A DNA stretch of 64,000 bases from Pseudomonas sp. GD04019 (lineage in GTDB: Bacteria; Pseudomonadota; Gammaproteobacteria; Pseudomonadales; Pseudomonadaceae). Position 1 is the first letter of the stretch. Every line of letters starts with the position of its first letter. The translations under genes were made by a program, and so were the position numbers. Where the stretch lies: NCBI RefSeq assembly GCF_029837695.1, contig NZ_JAOEEA010000003.1, forward strand, positions 388,861 to 452,860. Reading direction: 5' to 3'. Of this stretch, positions 47,101-55,161 are shown piece by piece. Under the pieces are notes generated by a model. The model had not been told where the DNA came from. It did no database searches and saw only the letters and a list, made by a program, of their open reading frames with translations.

Positions 47101-49287
47101 ATGATAAAGCGGAACCTCACGCTCGCCATCGGCGCGGGCATCGCCACCCTTTGCATGCTGCAAAACGCTCAGGCCAACACCGAGGTCCAGGCCCAGGAAG
47201 ACTTCCTCCTGCTGGAACAGGAGAAGGCCGCCAACCAGGTGTACAAGGCGTTCTTCCCCAATCTGGATATCGCCCGCAAGGCCGCCATCAGCTTCCACGG
47301 TCAATTGCTCGAATCGCACTATGAGCAGGGCTACCTGATCATGGAGCTGACTGCCGAAGAACAGGAGAAGCTGGCCGCGTTCGGCTTCACCTTCCAGGTG
47401 GCTGACGACTTCATCGCCAAGCGCAACCAGATCCTCGGCAAGATCCAGCAACGCCTGCAGCAGCGCAGCCTGAGCACCAGCGCGGCGACCGCCGATGCAG
47501 GCATCGCCAGCATCCCCGGCTATGCCTGCTACGAGACGGTGGAAGAGACCTACGCGGCCGCCGCCGGTATGGCCAGCACGCACCCGCAACTGGCGCAGTG
47601 GCTGACCGTCGGCCAGTCTTGGGAGAAGACCCAGGGCCTGGGCGGCTACGACATCGGCGTGCTCAAGCTGACTAACCAGAACAAGCCCGGCGACAAGCCC
47701 AAGCTGCTGATCAACAGCGCCATCCATGCCCGCGAGTACACCACCGCGCCGCTGGTGCTGGCCTTCGCCCGCTGGCTGGTGGACGGCTACGGGGTGGACC
47801 CGGACGCCACCTGGATCCTCGATCACCACGAAGTGCACCTGCTGCTGCAGACCAACCCGGACGGGCGCAAGAAGGCCGAGACCGGGCTGTCCTGGCGCAA
47901 GAACACCAACCAGAACTACTGCGGGCCGAACAGCAACACGCGCGGCGCCGACCTCAACCGCAACTTCACTTTCGGCTGGAACAGCACCAACGGCCAGGGC
48001 TCCAGTGGTGCCCAGTGCAACGACACCTATCGCGGCCCCAGCGCCGGCTCCGAGCCGGAAGTGCAGGCCCTGGAAGCTTACGCGCGGAGCATCTGGCCGG
48101 ACCGCCGCGGCCCCAACCGCGGCGATGCGGCGCCTAGCAACACCAGCGGCATCCACTTGGATATCCACAGCTACAGCGAGCTGGTGCTCTGGCCCTGGGG
48201 CGACACCAGCCAGGCCGCGCCCAACGGCACGGCGCTGCAGACCCTGGGCCGCAAGTTCGCCTTCTTCAACGGCTACACCCCGCAGCAGTCGGTCGGCCTG
48301 TATCCCACCGACGGCACCAGCGACGGCATCAGCTATGGCGAACTAGGCGTGGCGGCCTACACCTTCGAGCTGGGCACCCAGTTCTTCCAGACCTGCGCCG
48401 TGTACCAGAACACGGTGAAGCCGAAGAACCTGCCGGCGCTGATCTACGCCGCCAAGGTGGTGCGCACGCCGTACGTGACCCCGGCCGGGCCGGACGTGGC
48501 CAGCGTCGTGCTGAGCGGCGGCGCGGCCACCACGGGAGTGCCGGCCGGCACGCCGGTGACGCTGTCGGCCAGCACCAGCGACCTGCGCTTCAGCACGGCC
48601 AACGGCACCGAGGCGACGCAGAACATTGCCGCCGCCGAGTACTACATCGACAAGGCGCCCTGGGAAGCCGGCGCCACGCCCGTCGTCCTGCAACCGCTGG
48701 ACGGCGCGTTCAACGCCAAGACCGAGAACCTGACCGGCACGCTGGACACCACCGGTCTGGCCACCGGCAAGCACCTGGTCTATGTACGCGCCCGTGACGC
48801 CGGCGGCAGCTGGGGTGCGGTCAGCTCCAGCTTCCTGGTGATCGGCGAAGGCACGCCACAACCCACCTACTGCAGCGCCGCCAGCGGCAACTCCGCTTCC
48901 GAGTGGATCGGCCAGGTCCAGGTCGGCACCTTCAGCCGCAGCTCCGCCGCCAGCACCTACAGCGACTTCACCGCCCAGGTGATCGACCTGCAGCGCGGCG
49001 CCAACAGCCTGCGCCTGACTCCGCAGTTCTCCGGCCGCGCCTACGCCGAGTACTGGAAGGCCTGGGTCGATCTGAACAAGGACGGCGACTTCCTCGACGC
49101 CGGTGAAGAGGTGTACAGCTCGGGCCGCGCCCTGAGCACGGTGGCCACCGGCAACCTGACCATCCCGGCCAGCGCCCCGGCCGGCAAGACGCGCCTGCGC
49201 ATCGCCATGCGCTACAACGCGGCTCCCGTGCCCTGCGGCACCTTCAACTACGGCGAAGTGGAGGACTACAGCATCCGTCTGCCATGA
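47101..49287 (+). CDS. Secreted zinc carboxypeptidase, M14 family, with GEVED tail
   Basis: An exported metallo-exopeptidase of 728 residues. Signal peptide MIKRNLTLAIGAGIATLCMLQNAQA, then a propeptide-like region to about 130. The M14 catalytic domain is about 145-470, with the zinc motif NSAIHAREYTTA (His-x-x-Glu) near 204-215, the RNFTF region typical of substrate-binding Asn-Arg (DLNRNFTFGWN), third zinc His in HLDIHSYSE, and catalytic Glu in YTFELGTQF. A Cys-containing GEVED domain follows (about 610-728: WVDLNKDGDFLDAGEEV, FNYGEVEDYSIRLP). It would release C-terminal residues from peptides outside the cell; its position suggests supply of hydroxyproline from collagen-like peptides. Confidence 0.9.
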   Translation: MIKRNLTLAIGAGIATLCMLQNAQANTEVQAQEDFLLLEQEKAANQVYKAFFPNLDIARKAAISFHGQLLESHYEQGYLIMELTAEEQEKLAAFGFTFQVADDFIAKRNQILGKIQQRLQQRSLSTSAATADAGIASIPGYACYETVEETYAAAAGMASTHPQLAQWLTVGQSWEKTQGLGGYDIGVLKLTNQNKPGDKPKLLINSAIHAREYTTAPLVLAFARWLVDGYGVDPDATWILDHHEVHLLLQTNPDGRKKAETGLSWRKNTNQNYCGPNSNTRGADLNRNFTFGWNSTNGQGSSGAQCNDTYRGPSAGSEPEVQALEAYARSIWPDRRGPNRGDAAPSNTSGIHLDIHSYSELVLWPWGDTSQAAPNGTALQTLGRKFAFFNGYTPQQSVGLYPTDGTSDGISYGELGVAAYTFELGTQFFQTCAVYQNTVKPKNLPALIYAAKVVRTPYVTPAGPDVASVVLSGGAATTGVPAGTPVTLSASTSDLRFSTANGTEATQNIAAAEYYIDKAPWEAGATPVVLQPLDGAFNAKTENLTGTLDTTGLATGKHLVYVRARDAGGSWGAVSSSFLVIGEGTPQPTYCSAASGNSASEWIGQVQVGTFSRSSAASTYSDFTAQVIDLQRGANSLRLTPQFSGRAYAEYWKAWVDLNKDGDFLDAGEEVYSSGRALSTVATGNLTIPASAPAGKTRLRIAMRYNAAPVPCGTFNYGEVEDYSIRLP

Positions 49288-49294
49288 CGCGAGA

Positions 49295-49320
49295 GCGGCC
49301 CGCCTACGGGCGGGCCGCTT
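49295..49320 (+). terminator. Hairpin after the carboxypeptidase gene
   Basis: GCGGCCCGCC (49295-49304) pairs with GGCGGGCCGC (49309-49318), 10 perfect pairs and a 4-base loop, followed only by TT. A likely transcript end of weak efficiency, or an mRNA 3' protector. Confidence 0.6.
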
Positions 49321-49378
49321 GTCCCCATCGCCTACCGCTGCGCAGAATGGGCGCCTTCCAGGCCAGTGCCCGATCCCC

Positions 49379-50131
49379 ATGCTCGACCTGCTGCCGCAAC
49401 CCACCCCCGCCGATCTGCCCACCCTGCTCGCCAGCCTGAGCGCCGTCGCCCCGCTGCTGGATGCCATGCCCAGCGTGGTGTTTTTCATCAAGGACCCGCA
49501 GGCGCGCTACGCGCTGGTCAACCAGACTTTGGCCACCCGCTGCGGCTTTGCCAGCAAGCACGAACTGCTGGGCAGCACCGCCGAGGAAGTCTTCCCCGCG
49601 CGCTTCGGCTCGCTGTACACCGCCCAGGACCTGCAGGTGCTGGATAGCGGCAACGGCCTCGAAGACCAGCTGGAGCTGCACCTCTACCCCGGTCGCCAGC
49701 CCGGCTGGTGCCTGACCCACAAGCTGGCCCTGCGCAACGCCGAGGGTCGCATCATCGGCATGGCCGGCATCTCCTGCGATCTGCCGGCGGCCCAGGCCGC
49801 CCACCCGGCCTACCAGAAGCTGGCGGCGGTGGACGAACACATCCGCCGCCACTATGCCCAGCCGCTCAGCCTGGCCGAGCTGACCGCCATCGCCGGCCTC
49901 TCGGTGGCGCAGCTGGAGCGTCACTGCAAACGCATCTTCCAGCTCACCCCGCGGCAAATGATCCACAAGGCCCGCCTGGGTGCGGCCTCGCAGCTGCTGC
50001 TCGGCGAACTGCCAATCACCGAGATCGCCCTGCGCTGCGGCTACACCGACCACAGCGCCTTCAGCCGTCAGTTCAAGGCCCTTACCGGCCTCTCCCCCAG
50101 CCAGTACCGCGACTCCCACCGCAACCCTTGA
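49379..50131 (+). CDS. lhpR: AraC-family regulator with PAS-like domain (LhpR-like)
   Basis: A 250-residue regulator. The N-terminal 30-145 looks like a PAS sensor (MPSVVFFIKDPQARYALVNQTLATRCGF, then ELLGSTAEEVFP) and the C-terminal 150-248 is the AraC double helix-turn-helix (HYAQPLSLAELTAIAGLSVAQLERHCKRIFQ and ITEIALRCGYTDHSAFSRQFKALTGLSPSQYR). The gene lies just before the importer operon; P. aeruginosa has an AraC regulator in its hydroxyproline cluster (PA1261, from memory), so an activator role is inferred. Its stop codon is in the loop of a perfect 9-bp hairpin. Confidence 0.85.
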   Translation: MLDLLPQPTPADLPTLLASLSAVAPLLDAMPSVVFFIKDPQARYALVNQTLATRCGFASKHELLGSTAEEVFPARFGSLYTAQDLQVLDSGNGLEDQLELHLYPGRQPGWCLTHKLALRNAEGRIIGMAGISCDLPAAQAAHPAYQKLAAVDEHIRRHYAQPLSLAELTAIAGLSVAQLERHCKRIFQLTPRQMIHKARLGAASQLLLGELPITEIALRCGYTDHSAFSRQFKALTGLSPSQYRDSHRNP

Positions 50132-50141
50132 TAAGGGTTGC
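50121..50141 (+). other. Perfect hairpin spanning the lhpR stop codon
   Basis: GCAACCCTT (50121-50129) pairs with AAGGGTTGC (50133-50141) around GAT, with the TGA stop overlapping the loop (50129-50131). No T tract. It may protect the 3' end or be an operator palindrome. The rest of 50142-50365 shows no further feature except CCGATCGG near 50236. Confidence 0.55.
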
Positions 50142-50365
50142 GCGGCCGGCCCGGGCGCGACAGGTGCAACCCATTTCCACCCGGCGTGTTCCGTTTGCGG
50201 GCACGCCTCCGCGACCATGCTTCCTTATGTAACACCGATCGGTCACGAAAACGCCCGACTAGTCTTTCCGCCACCGCTGCGCTTGCCCGAACGGGCCGGC
50301 GCGGCGCGGGCTCGGCCATGCACGGCATCTGCCACGGGGCAATCCGGCATAGGCCTTGCAAAGTA

Positions 50366-50383
50366 AATATCGTATACGAAATT
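50366..50383. promoter_or_regulatory. GntR operator copy 2 (importer/aconitase-X operon)
   Basis: AATATCGTATACGAAATT is symmetric at 8 of 9 positions around the TCGTATACGA core and lies 51 bases before the binding-protein start, a position where a repressor would block transcription. It shares the core with copies at 42059 and 56298. Confidence 0.75.
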
Positions 50384-50433
50384 CAAGATACTCAGATCCG
50401 ACTGCCAATTCCTTCAGACACACGAGGCTGCAC

Positions 50434-51252
50434 ATGAACCGTAAGACTCTCGCTCTTGCCCTCAGCACCGTTCTGACCTCCTCCCTGGCCGTGACCGCCC
50501 AGGCCGACAAGCTCGACGACATCATCGAGTCCGGCAAACTGCGCTGCGCCGTGACCCTGGACTTCCCGCCCATGGGCTTCCGTGACGCCGACAACAACCC
50601 GGCCGGCTTCGACGTGGATTACTGCGCCGACCTGGCCAAGGTCCTCGGCGTGGAGCCGGAAGTGGTCGAGACGCCGTTCCCCGACCGCATCCCGGCGCTG
50701 GTCTCCGGCCGAGCCGACATCATCGTCGCCTCCACGTCCGACACCCTGGAACGCGCCAAGACCGTGGGCATGACCGTGCCCTACTTCGCCTTCCAGATGG
50801 TCGTGCTGACCCGCGATGATGCGGGCGTGAACAGCTACGCCGACCTCAAGGGCAAGAAGCTCGGCAACACCAGCGGCACCTACGAGGCCATCGCCCTGGA
50901 GAAAGACCAGAAGGCCTGGGGTGAAGGCAGCTTCCGCGCCTACCAGTCGCAGAACGACACCATCCTCGCCGTGGCCCAGGGCCATATCGACGCCACCGTG
51001 GTGACCAACACCGTGGCCGCCGCCACCCTCAAGTCCGGCAAGTACAAGGGCCTGAAAATCGCCGGCGATGCGCCCTACGTGGTCGACTACGTGTCGCTGG
51101 CCGCCAAGCGCAGCGAGTACGGCCTGCTCAACTACCTCAACCTGTTCGTCAACCAGCAGGTGCGTAACGGTCGCTACGAGGAGCTGTGGAAGAAGTGGGT
51201 CGGCGACGAGATCAAGCCGGCCAACCTGACCGTGCCTGGCGTGTACTACTGA
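50434..51252 (+). CDS. Amino acid ABC transporter binding protein (hydroxyproline candidate)
   Basis: Periplasmic family 3 binding protein of 272 residues with signal peptide KTLALALSTVLTSSLAVTAQA. Typical segments are LRCAVTLDFPPMGFRDADNNPAGFDVDYCADLAK near 36-69 and DLKGKKLGNTSGTYEAIALEKD near 133-154. It is the first gene of an operon with aconitase-X, two permeases and an ATPase, and so probably binds hydroxyproline isomers or other cyclic imino acids; the ligand is inferred from context. It is preceded by the TCGTATACGA operator. Confidence 0.9.
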   Translation: MNRKTLALALSTVLTSSLAVTAQADKLDDIIESGKLRCAVTLDFPPMGFRDADNNPAGFDVDYCADLAKVLGVEPEVVETPFPDRIPALVSGRADIIVASTSDTLERAKTVGMTVPYFAFQMVVLTRDDAGVNSYADLKGKKLGNTSGTYEAIALEKDQKAWGEGSFRAYQSQNDTILAVAQGHIDATVVTNTVAAATLKSGKYKGLKIAGDAPYVVDYVSLAAKRSEYGLLNYLNLFVNQQVRNGRYEELWKKWVGDEIKPANLTVPGVYY

Positions 51253-51277
51253 TCAGGCGCGCCCGGGAGCGATGACG

Positions 51278-53044
51278 ATGTCCGCAGCCAGTATCGACGG
51301 CCGCAGTCTGGTCAACGGCAGGGGCCAGGGGCCTCTGCTGTATGCCGACCTGGGCCTGAGCTTCTGGGGTGGCGTCGACCCGTTCAGCGGCGAGGTGATC
51401 GACCGACACCATCCGCTGAGCGGGCAATCCCTGGCCGGGCGCGTGCTGGCCATTCCCAGCGGACGCGGCTCCTGCACTGGCAGCAGCGTCCTGCTGGAAC
51501 TGATCCTCAACGGTCCGGCACCGGCGGCACTGGTGCTGGCCGAACCCGACGAGATTCTGACCCTCGGCGCCCTGGTCGCCGAGCATGTCTTCGGCGTCCA
51601 GCTGCCGGTGCTGTGCATCGGCCAGGCGGCCTTCGCCGAGCTGGAACGCCACACCGGCGCCATCGCCCGCATCGACGGCGCGCGCCTGCAGCTGTTCGCC
51701 AGCGCCCCGGACGACGGCTGGCGCGCCGAGCCGATTGCCCACGACGCAGCGCAACCGAGCTCGCTCACCTTAAGCGAACGCGATAGCGCGATTCTCGCCG
51801 GCGAGCACGGCAAGGCCGCCCAGGTGGCCATGCAGCTGGTGCTGCGCATGGCCGAGCTGCAGGGTGCCCGCGAACTGCTCGACGTGACCCAGGCGCATAT
51901 CGATGGTTGCATCTATACCGGCCCGGCCTGCCTGCGCTTCGCCCAGCAGCTGCTGGACTGGGACGCCAAGGTCTGCGTGCCGACCACGCTCAACTCGATC
52001 TCCGTGGACCAGCGCCAGTGGCGGGCCCTGGGCATCGACCCGGCGTTCGGCGAGCCGGCCAGCGCCCTCGGCGAGGTGTACATGGCCATGGGCGCGGCGC
52101 TCAGCTACACCTGCGCGCCGTACCTGCTGGACAGTGCACCCAAGGCCGGCGAGCAGATCGTCTGGGCCGAGTCCAACGCCGTGGTCTACGCCAACAGCGT
52201 GCTCGGCGCCCGCACCCTCAAGTATCCGGACTACCTGGATATCTGCATCGCCCTCACCGGCCGCGCGCCGCGCAGCGGCAGCCACCTGGACGAGGGCCGC
52301 CACGCCAGCCTGCTGATCGAGGTGGAAGCGCCGCAGCAACCGGACGACAGCTTCTGGCCGCTACTCGGCTACCACGTCGGCCTGCTGGCCGGCAGCGATA
52401 TCCCGCTGCTCTGCGGACTGGAGCGCAGCGCCGCCGATAGCGACGCGCTCAAGGCCTTCGGCGCCGCCTTCGCCACCACCTCGGCGGCACCGATGTTCCA
52501 TATCGCCGGCATCACCCCGGAAGCACCGGACGTGGCCAGCGCCCTCGGCGGCAAGGCTCCGGCCAAGCACCTGCGGGTGACCATCACAGACCTGCGGGCC
52601 AGCTGGCAGGAACTCAACAGCGCCGAGTCGCCCCGCGTCGAGCTGGTGGCCCTGGGCAACCCGCACTTCTCCAGCAGCGAGCTGGCCGCCCTGGCCAACC
52701 TCTGCGCCGGTCGTAGCAAGCACCCGGACACCGCCCTGGTGGTGACCTGCGGCCGCGCCGTGCACGAGCGGGCGGTGCAGGCCGGGCACGTGGCGACGCT
52801 GGAAAGATTCGGTGCGCGCCTGGTAACCGACACCTGCTGGTGCATGCTCGGCGAGCCGGTCGTACCGCCGGGCAGCCGCACCCTGATGACCAACTCGGGC
52901 AAGTACGCCCACTACGCCCCCGGCCTGGTCGGCCGGCACGTGCACTTCGGCAACCTCGCCGCCTGCGTCGAGGCCGCCTGCACCGGGCACAACCAAGGAC
53001 AGCTCCCGGCCTGGCTGGGCCATCACCCACAAGGAAATCGCTGA
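51278..53044 (+). CDS. lhpI: Fused aconitase-X, probable cis-3-hydroxy-L-proline dehydratase
   Basis: A 588-residue single-chain aconitase-X. The small (swivel, DUF126) part is N-terminal, about 1-145 (GEVIDRHHPLSGQSLAGRVLAIPSGRGSCTGSSVLLELILNG), and the large (DUF521) part follows, about 165-580 (HIDGCIYTGPACLRFAQQLLDW; GAALSYTCAPYLLD; LGNPHFSSSELAAL; TDTCWCMLGEPV; TNSGKYAHYAPG). The fused bacterial type has been shown elsewhere to dehydrate cis-3-hydroxy-L-proline to pyrroline-2-carboxylate. Two ATGs occur, 51272 and 51278; the second has better spacing to GGGAG. It is unusual in lying inside a transporter operon, between binding protein and permease. Confidence 0.9.
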   Translation: MSAASIDGRSLVNGRGQGPLLYADLGLSFWGGVDPFSGEVIDRHHPLSGQSLAGRVLAIPSGRGSCTGSSVLLELILNGPAPAALVLAEPDEILTLGALVAEHVFGVQLPVLCIGQAAFAELERHTGAIARIDGARLQLFASAPDDGWRAEPIAHDAAQPSSLTLSERDSAILAGEHGKAAQVAMQLVLRMAELQGARELLDVTQAHIDGCIYTGPACLRFAQQLLDWDAKVCVPTTLNSISVDQRQWRALGIDPAFGEPASALGEVYMAMGAALSYTCAPYLLDSAPKAGEQIVWAESNAVVYANSVLGARTLKYPDYLDICIALTGRAPRSGSHLDEGRHASLLIEVEAPQQPDDSFWPLLGYHVGLLAGSDIPLLCGLERSAADSDALKAFGAAFATTSAAPMFHIAGITPEAPDVASALGGKAPAKHLRVTITDLRASWQELNSAESPRVELVALGNPHFSSSELAALANLCAGRSKHPDTALVVTCGRAVHERAVQAGHVATLERFGARLVTDTCWCMLGEPVVPPGSRTLMTNSGKYAHYAPGLVGRHVHFGNLAACVEAACTGHNQGQLPAWLGHHPQGNR

Positions 53045-53047
53045 TCG

Positions 53048-53713
53048 ATGTTCGATTACACCTTCCACTGGCGCTCGGCGTTCAAGGCCTTGCCGGACAT
53101 GCTGGCAGGCGCCTGGGTCACCCTGGAGACGGCAGCCCTGTCGATGCTCCTAGGCACGCTGATCGCCCTGCTGCTGACGGTGATGCGGCAGATGCAGCAC
53201 CCGGTGCCCCGGCATTTCGCCAACACCTGGGTGTCCATCGCCCGTAACACCCCGTCGCTGTTCCAGATCTACATCCTCTACTTCGGCCTCGGCAGTTTCG
53301 GCCTGCATGTCAGCTCGTGGGTCGCCCTGCTCGCCGGCATCACCTTCAACAACGCCGGCTACCTGGCGGAGAACTTCCGTGGCGGCCTCAAGGCGGTGCC
53401 CGACACGCAGATGCGTGCGGCGCGCTCGCTGGGCATGAGCGCCTTCCAGGCCTACCGGATGATCATCATTCCGCAGCTGCTGCGCATCGTCTTCTACCCG
53501 CTGTCCAACCAGATGGTCTGGGCCGTGCTGATGACCTCGCTGGGCGTGATCGTCGGGTTGAACAACGACCTGACCGGCGTGACCCAGGACTACAACGTGA
53601 AGACCTTCCGCACCTTCGAGTACTTCGCCATCGCGGCGGTGCTCTATTACCTGATCGCCAAGACCATCGTGCTCGTCGCACGCCTGATGGCCTGGCGCCT
53701 GTTCCGCTACTGA
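53048..53713 (+). CDS. Polar amino acid ABC permease, subunit 1
   Basis: Inner-membrane permease of 221 residues in the His/Glu/Gln class: AWVTLETAALSMLLGTLIALLLTVMR near 20-45, SIARNTPSLFQIYILYFGLG near 61-80 and the ATPase-contact loop ARSLGMSAFQAYRMIIIPQLLRI near 119-141. It starts three bases after the aconitase-X stop. With the next two genes it forms the presumed hydroxyproline importer. Confidence 0.92.
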   Translation: MFDYTFHWRSAFKALPDMLAGAWVTLETAALSMLLGTLIALLLTVMRQMQHPVPRHFANTWVSIARNTPSLFQIYILYFGLGSFGLHVSSWVALLAGITFNNAGYLAENFRGGLKAVPDTQMRAARSLGMSAFQAYRMIIIPQLLRIVFYPLSNQMVWAVLMTSLGVIVGLNNDLTGVTQDYNVKTFRTFEYFAIAAVLYYLIAKTIVLVARLMAWRLFRY

Positions 53714-53726
53714 GGGAGGACTGCGC

Positions 53727-54377
53727 ATGTTCGAAACCAGTCTCACCTCCAACGACCTGATGTTCCTGCTCAAGGGCGCCTGGGTCACCCTGGAACTGAC
53801 CGTCGGCGCCATGCTGATCGGCACCCTAGCCGGCGTGCTGTTCGGCCTGCTGCGCGCCACCCTGCCCCGCGCCACGCTGCCGCTGGCCTGGGTGCTGGAC
53901 GTGTTCCGCAGCGTGCCGCTGCTGATCCAGTTCGTCCTGTTCAACGCACTGAAGAGCATCGCCGGCCTCGACATCAGCGCCTTCGCCGTCGGCTGCATCG
54001 TGCTCGGTGTATACGCCGCCTCGTTCTGCACCGAGATCGTGCGCAGCGGCGTGCTCGCCGTGCCGCCGAACCTGCGCCGCGCCTCGCGCTCGCTGGGCAT
54101 GAGCTACTGGCAGGACCTGCGCCACATCGTGCTGCCGATCGCCACCCGCGTGGCATTCCCCGGCTGGCTCAACCTGGTGCTGTCGGTGATGAAGGACACC
54201 GCGCTGGTCATGTGGATCGGCATCGTCGAGTTGCTGCGCGCCTCGCAGACCATCGTTACCCGTATTCAGGAGCCGCTGCTGGTGCTGTGCATCGCCGGCC
54301 TCATCTACTACGTCATGAGCCTGGTGGTGGCCCGTCTGGGCGCCCGGCTGGAAAAAAGGTGGCAGGAAAATGATTGA
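53727..54377 (+). CDS. Polar amino acid ABC permease, subunit 2
   Basis: Second permease, 216 residues: GAWVTLELTVGAMLIGTLAGVLFGLLR near 17-43, VFRSVPLLIQFVLFNAL near 60-76, and the EAA loop ASRSLGMSYWQDLRHIVLPIATRV near 119-142. Good ribosome site GGGAGGACTGCGC. The 3' end overlaps the ATPase gene by 8 bases, so expression is coupled. Confidence 0.92.
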   Translation: MFETSLTSNDLMFLLKGAWVTLELTVGAMLIGTLAGVLFGLLRATLPRATLPLAWVLDVFRSVPLLIQFVLFNALKSIAGLDISAFAVGCIVLGVYAASFCTEIVRSGVLAVPPNLRRASRSLGMSYWQDLRHIVLPIATRVAFPGWLNLVLSVMKDTALVMWIGIVELLRASQTIVTRIQEPLLVLCIAGLIYYVMSLVVARLGARLEKRWQEND

Positions 54378-55092
54378 GATCGACAACGTCTACAAATCCT
54401 TCGGCGACCTGGAAGTCATCAAGGGTGTCAGCCTGACGGTGAACAAGGGCGAGGTGGTGTCGATCATCGGCGGCTCCGGCTCCGGCAAGTCGACCCTGCT
54501 GATGTGCATCAACGGCCTGGAGCCGATCCAGAAGGGCAGCATCCGCGTCGACGGAACCGAGGTGCACGCACCGGGCACCGACCTGAACAAACTGCGGCAG
54601 AAGATCGGCATCGTGTTCCAGCAGTGGAACGCCTTCCCCCACCTGACCGTGCTGGAGAACGTGATGCTGGCGCCGCGCAAGGTGCTCGGCAAAAGCAAGG
54701 AAGAGGCCGAGGCCCTGGCGGTGAAGCAGCTCACCCACGTTGGCCTGGGCGACAAGCTCAAGGTGTTCCCCAGCAAGCTCTCCGGCGGCCAGCAACAGCG
54801 CATGGCGATCGCCCGCGCCCTGGCCATGAGCCCGGACTACATGCTGTTCGACGAGGCCACCAGCGCCCTCGACCCGCAGCTGGTGGGCGAGGTGCTGGAC
54901 ACCATGCGCCTGCTCGCCGAGGAAGGCATGACCATGATCCTGGTCACCCACGAGATCCGCTTCGCCCGCGACGTGTCCGACCGCGTGGCGTTCTTCCGCA
55001 ACGGTCTGGTGCACGAGATCGGCGCGCCCGACCAGGTCATCGGCAACCCGCAGAAGCCGGAGACCGCGGACTTCCTGAAGTCGGTGCTCTAA
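54370..55092 (+). CDS. Polar amino acid ABC transporter ATPase
   Basis: Cytosolic ATPase of 240 residues powering the two permeases. Walker A GGSGSGKST near 36-44, VFQQWNAFPHLT Q-loop, signature LSGGQQQRM near 136-144, Walker B YMLFDEATSALD near 156-167, switch His in LVTHEIRFA. The Walker B continuation is DEATSALD rather than DEPTSALD, common in this class. Last gene before a family-1 palindrome. Confidence 0.95.
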   Translation: MIEIDNVYKSFGDLEVIKGVSLTVNKGEVVSIIGGSGSGKSTLLMCINGLEPIQKGSIRVDGTEVHAPGTDLNKLRQKIGIVFQQWNAFPHLTVLENVMLAPRKVLGKSKEEAEALAVKQLTHVGLGDKLKVFPSKLSGGQQQRMAIARALAMSPDYMLFDEATSALDPQLVGEVLDTMRLLAEEGMTMILVTHEIRFARDVSDRVAFFRNGLVHEIGAPDQVIGNPQKPETADFLKSVL

Positions 55093-55093
55093 G

Positions 55094-55129
55094 CCCCCTC
55101 TCCCCCTGGGAGAGGGCCGCGGTGAGGGA
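55094..55129. repeat. Family-1 palindrome between the ATPase gene and the racemase-family gene
   Basis: CCCCCTCTCCCCCTGGGAGA then GGGCCGCGGTGAGGG. Single copy in a 69-base spacer, so the following gene may still be co-transcribed. Confidence 0.8.
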
Positions 55130-55161
55130 ACTACAGGCCCCTCGCGATACAGGAGAAACAC

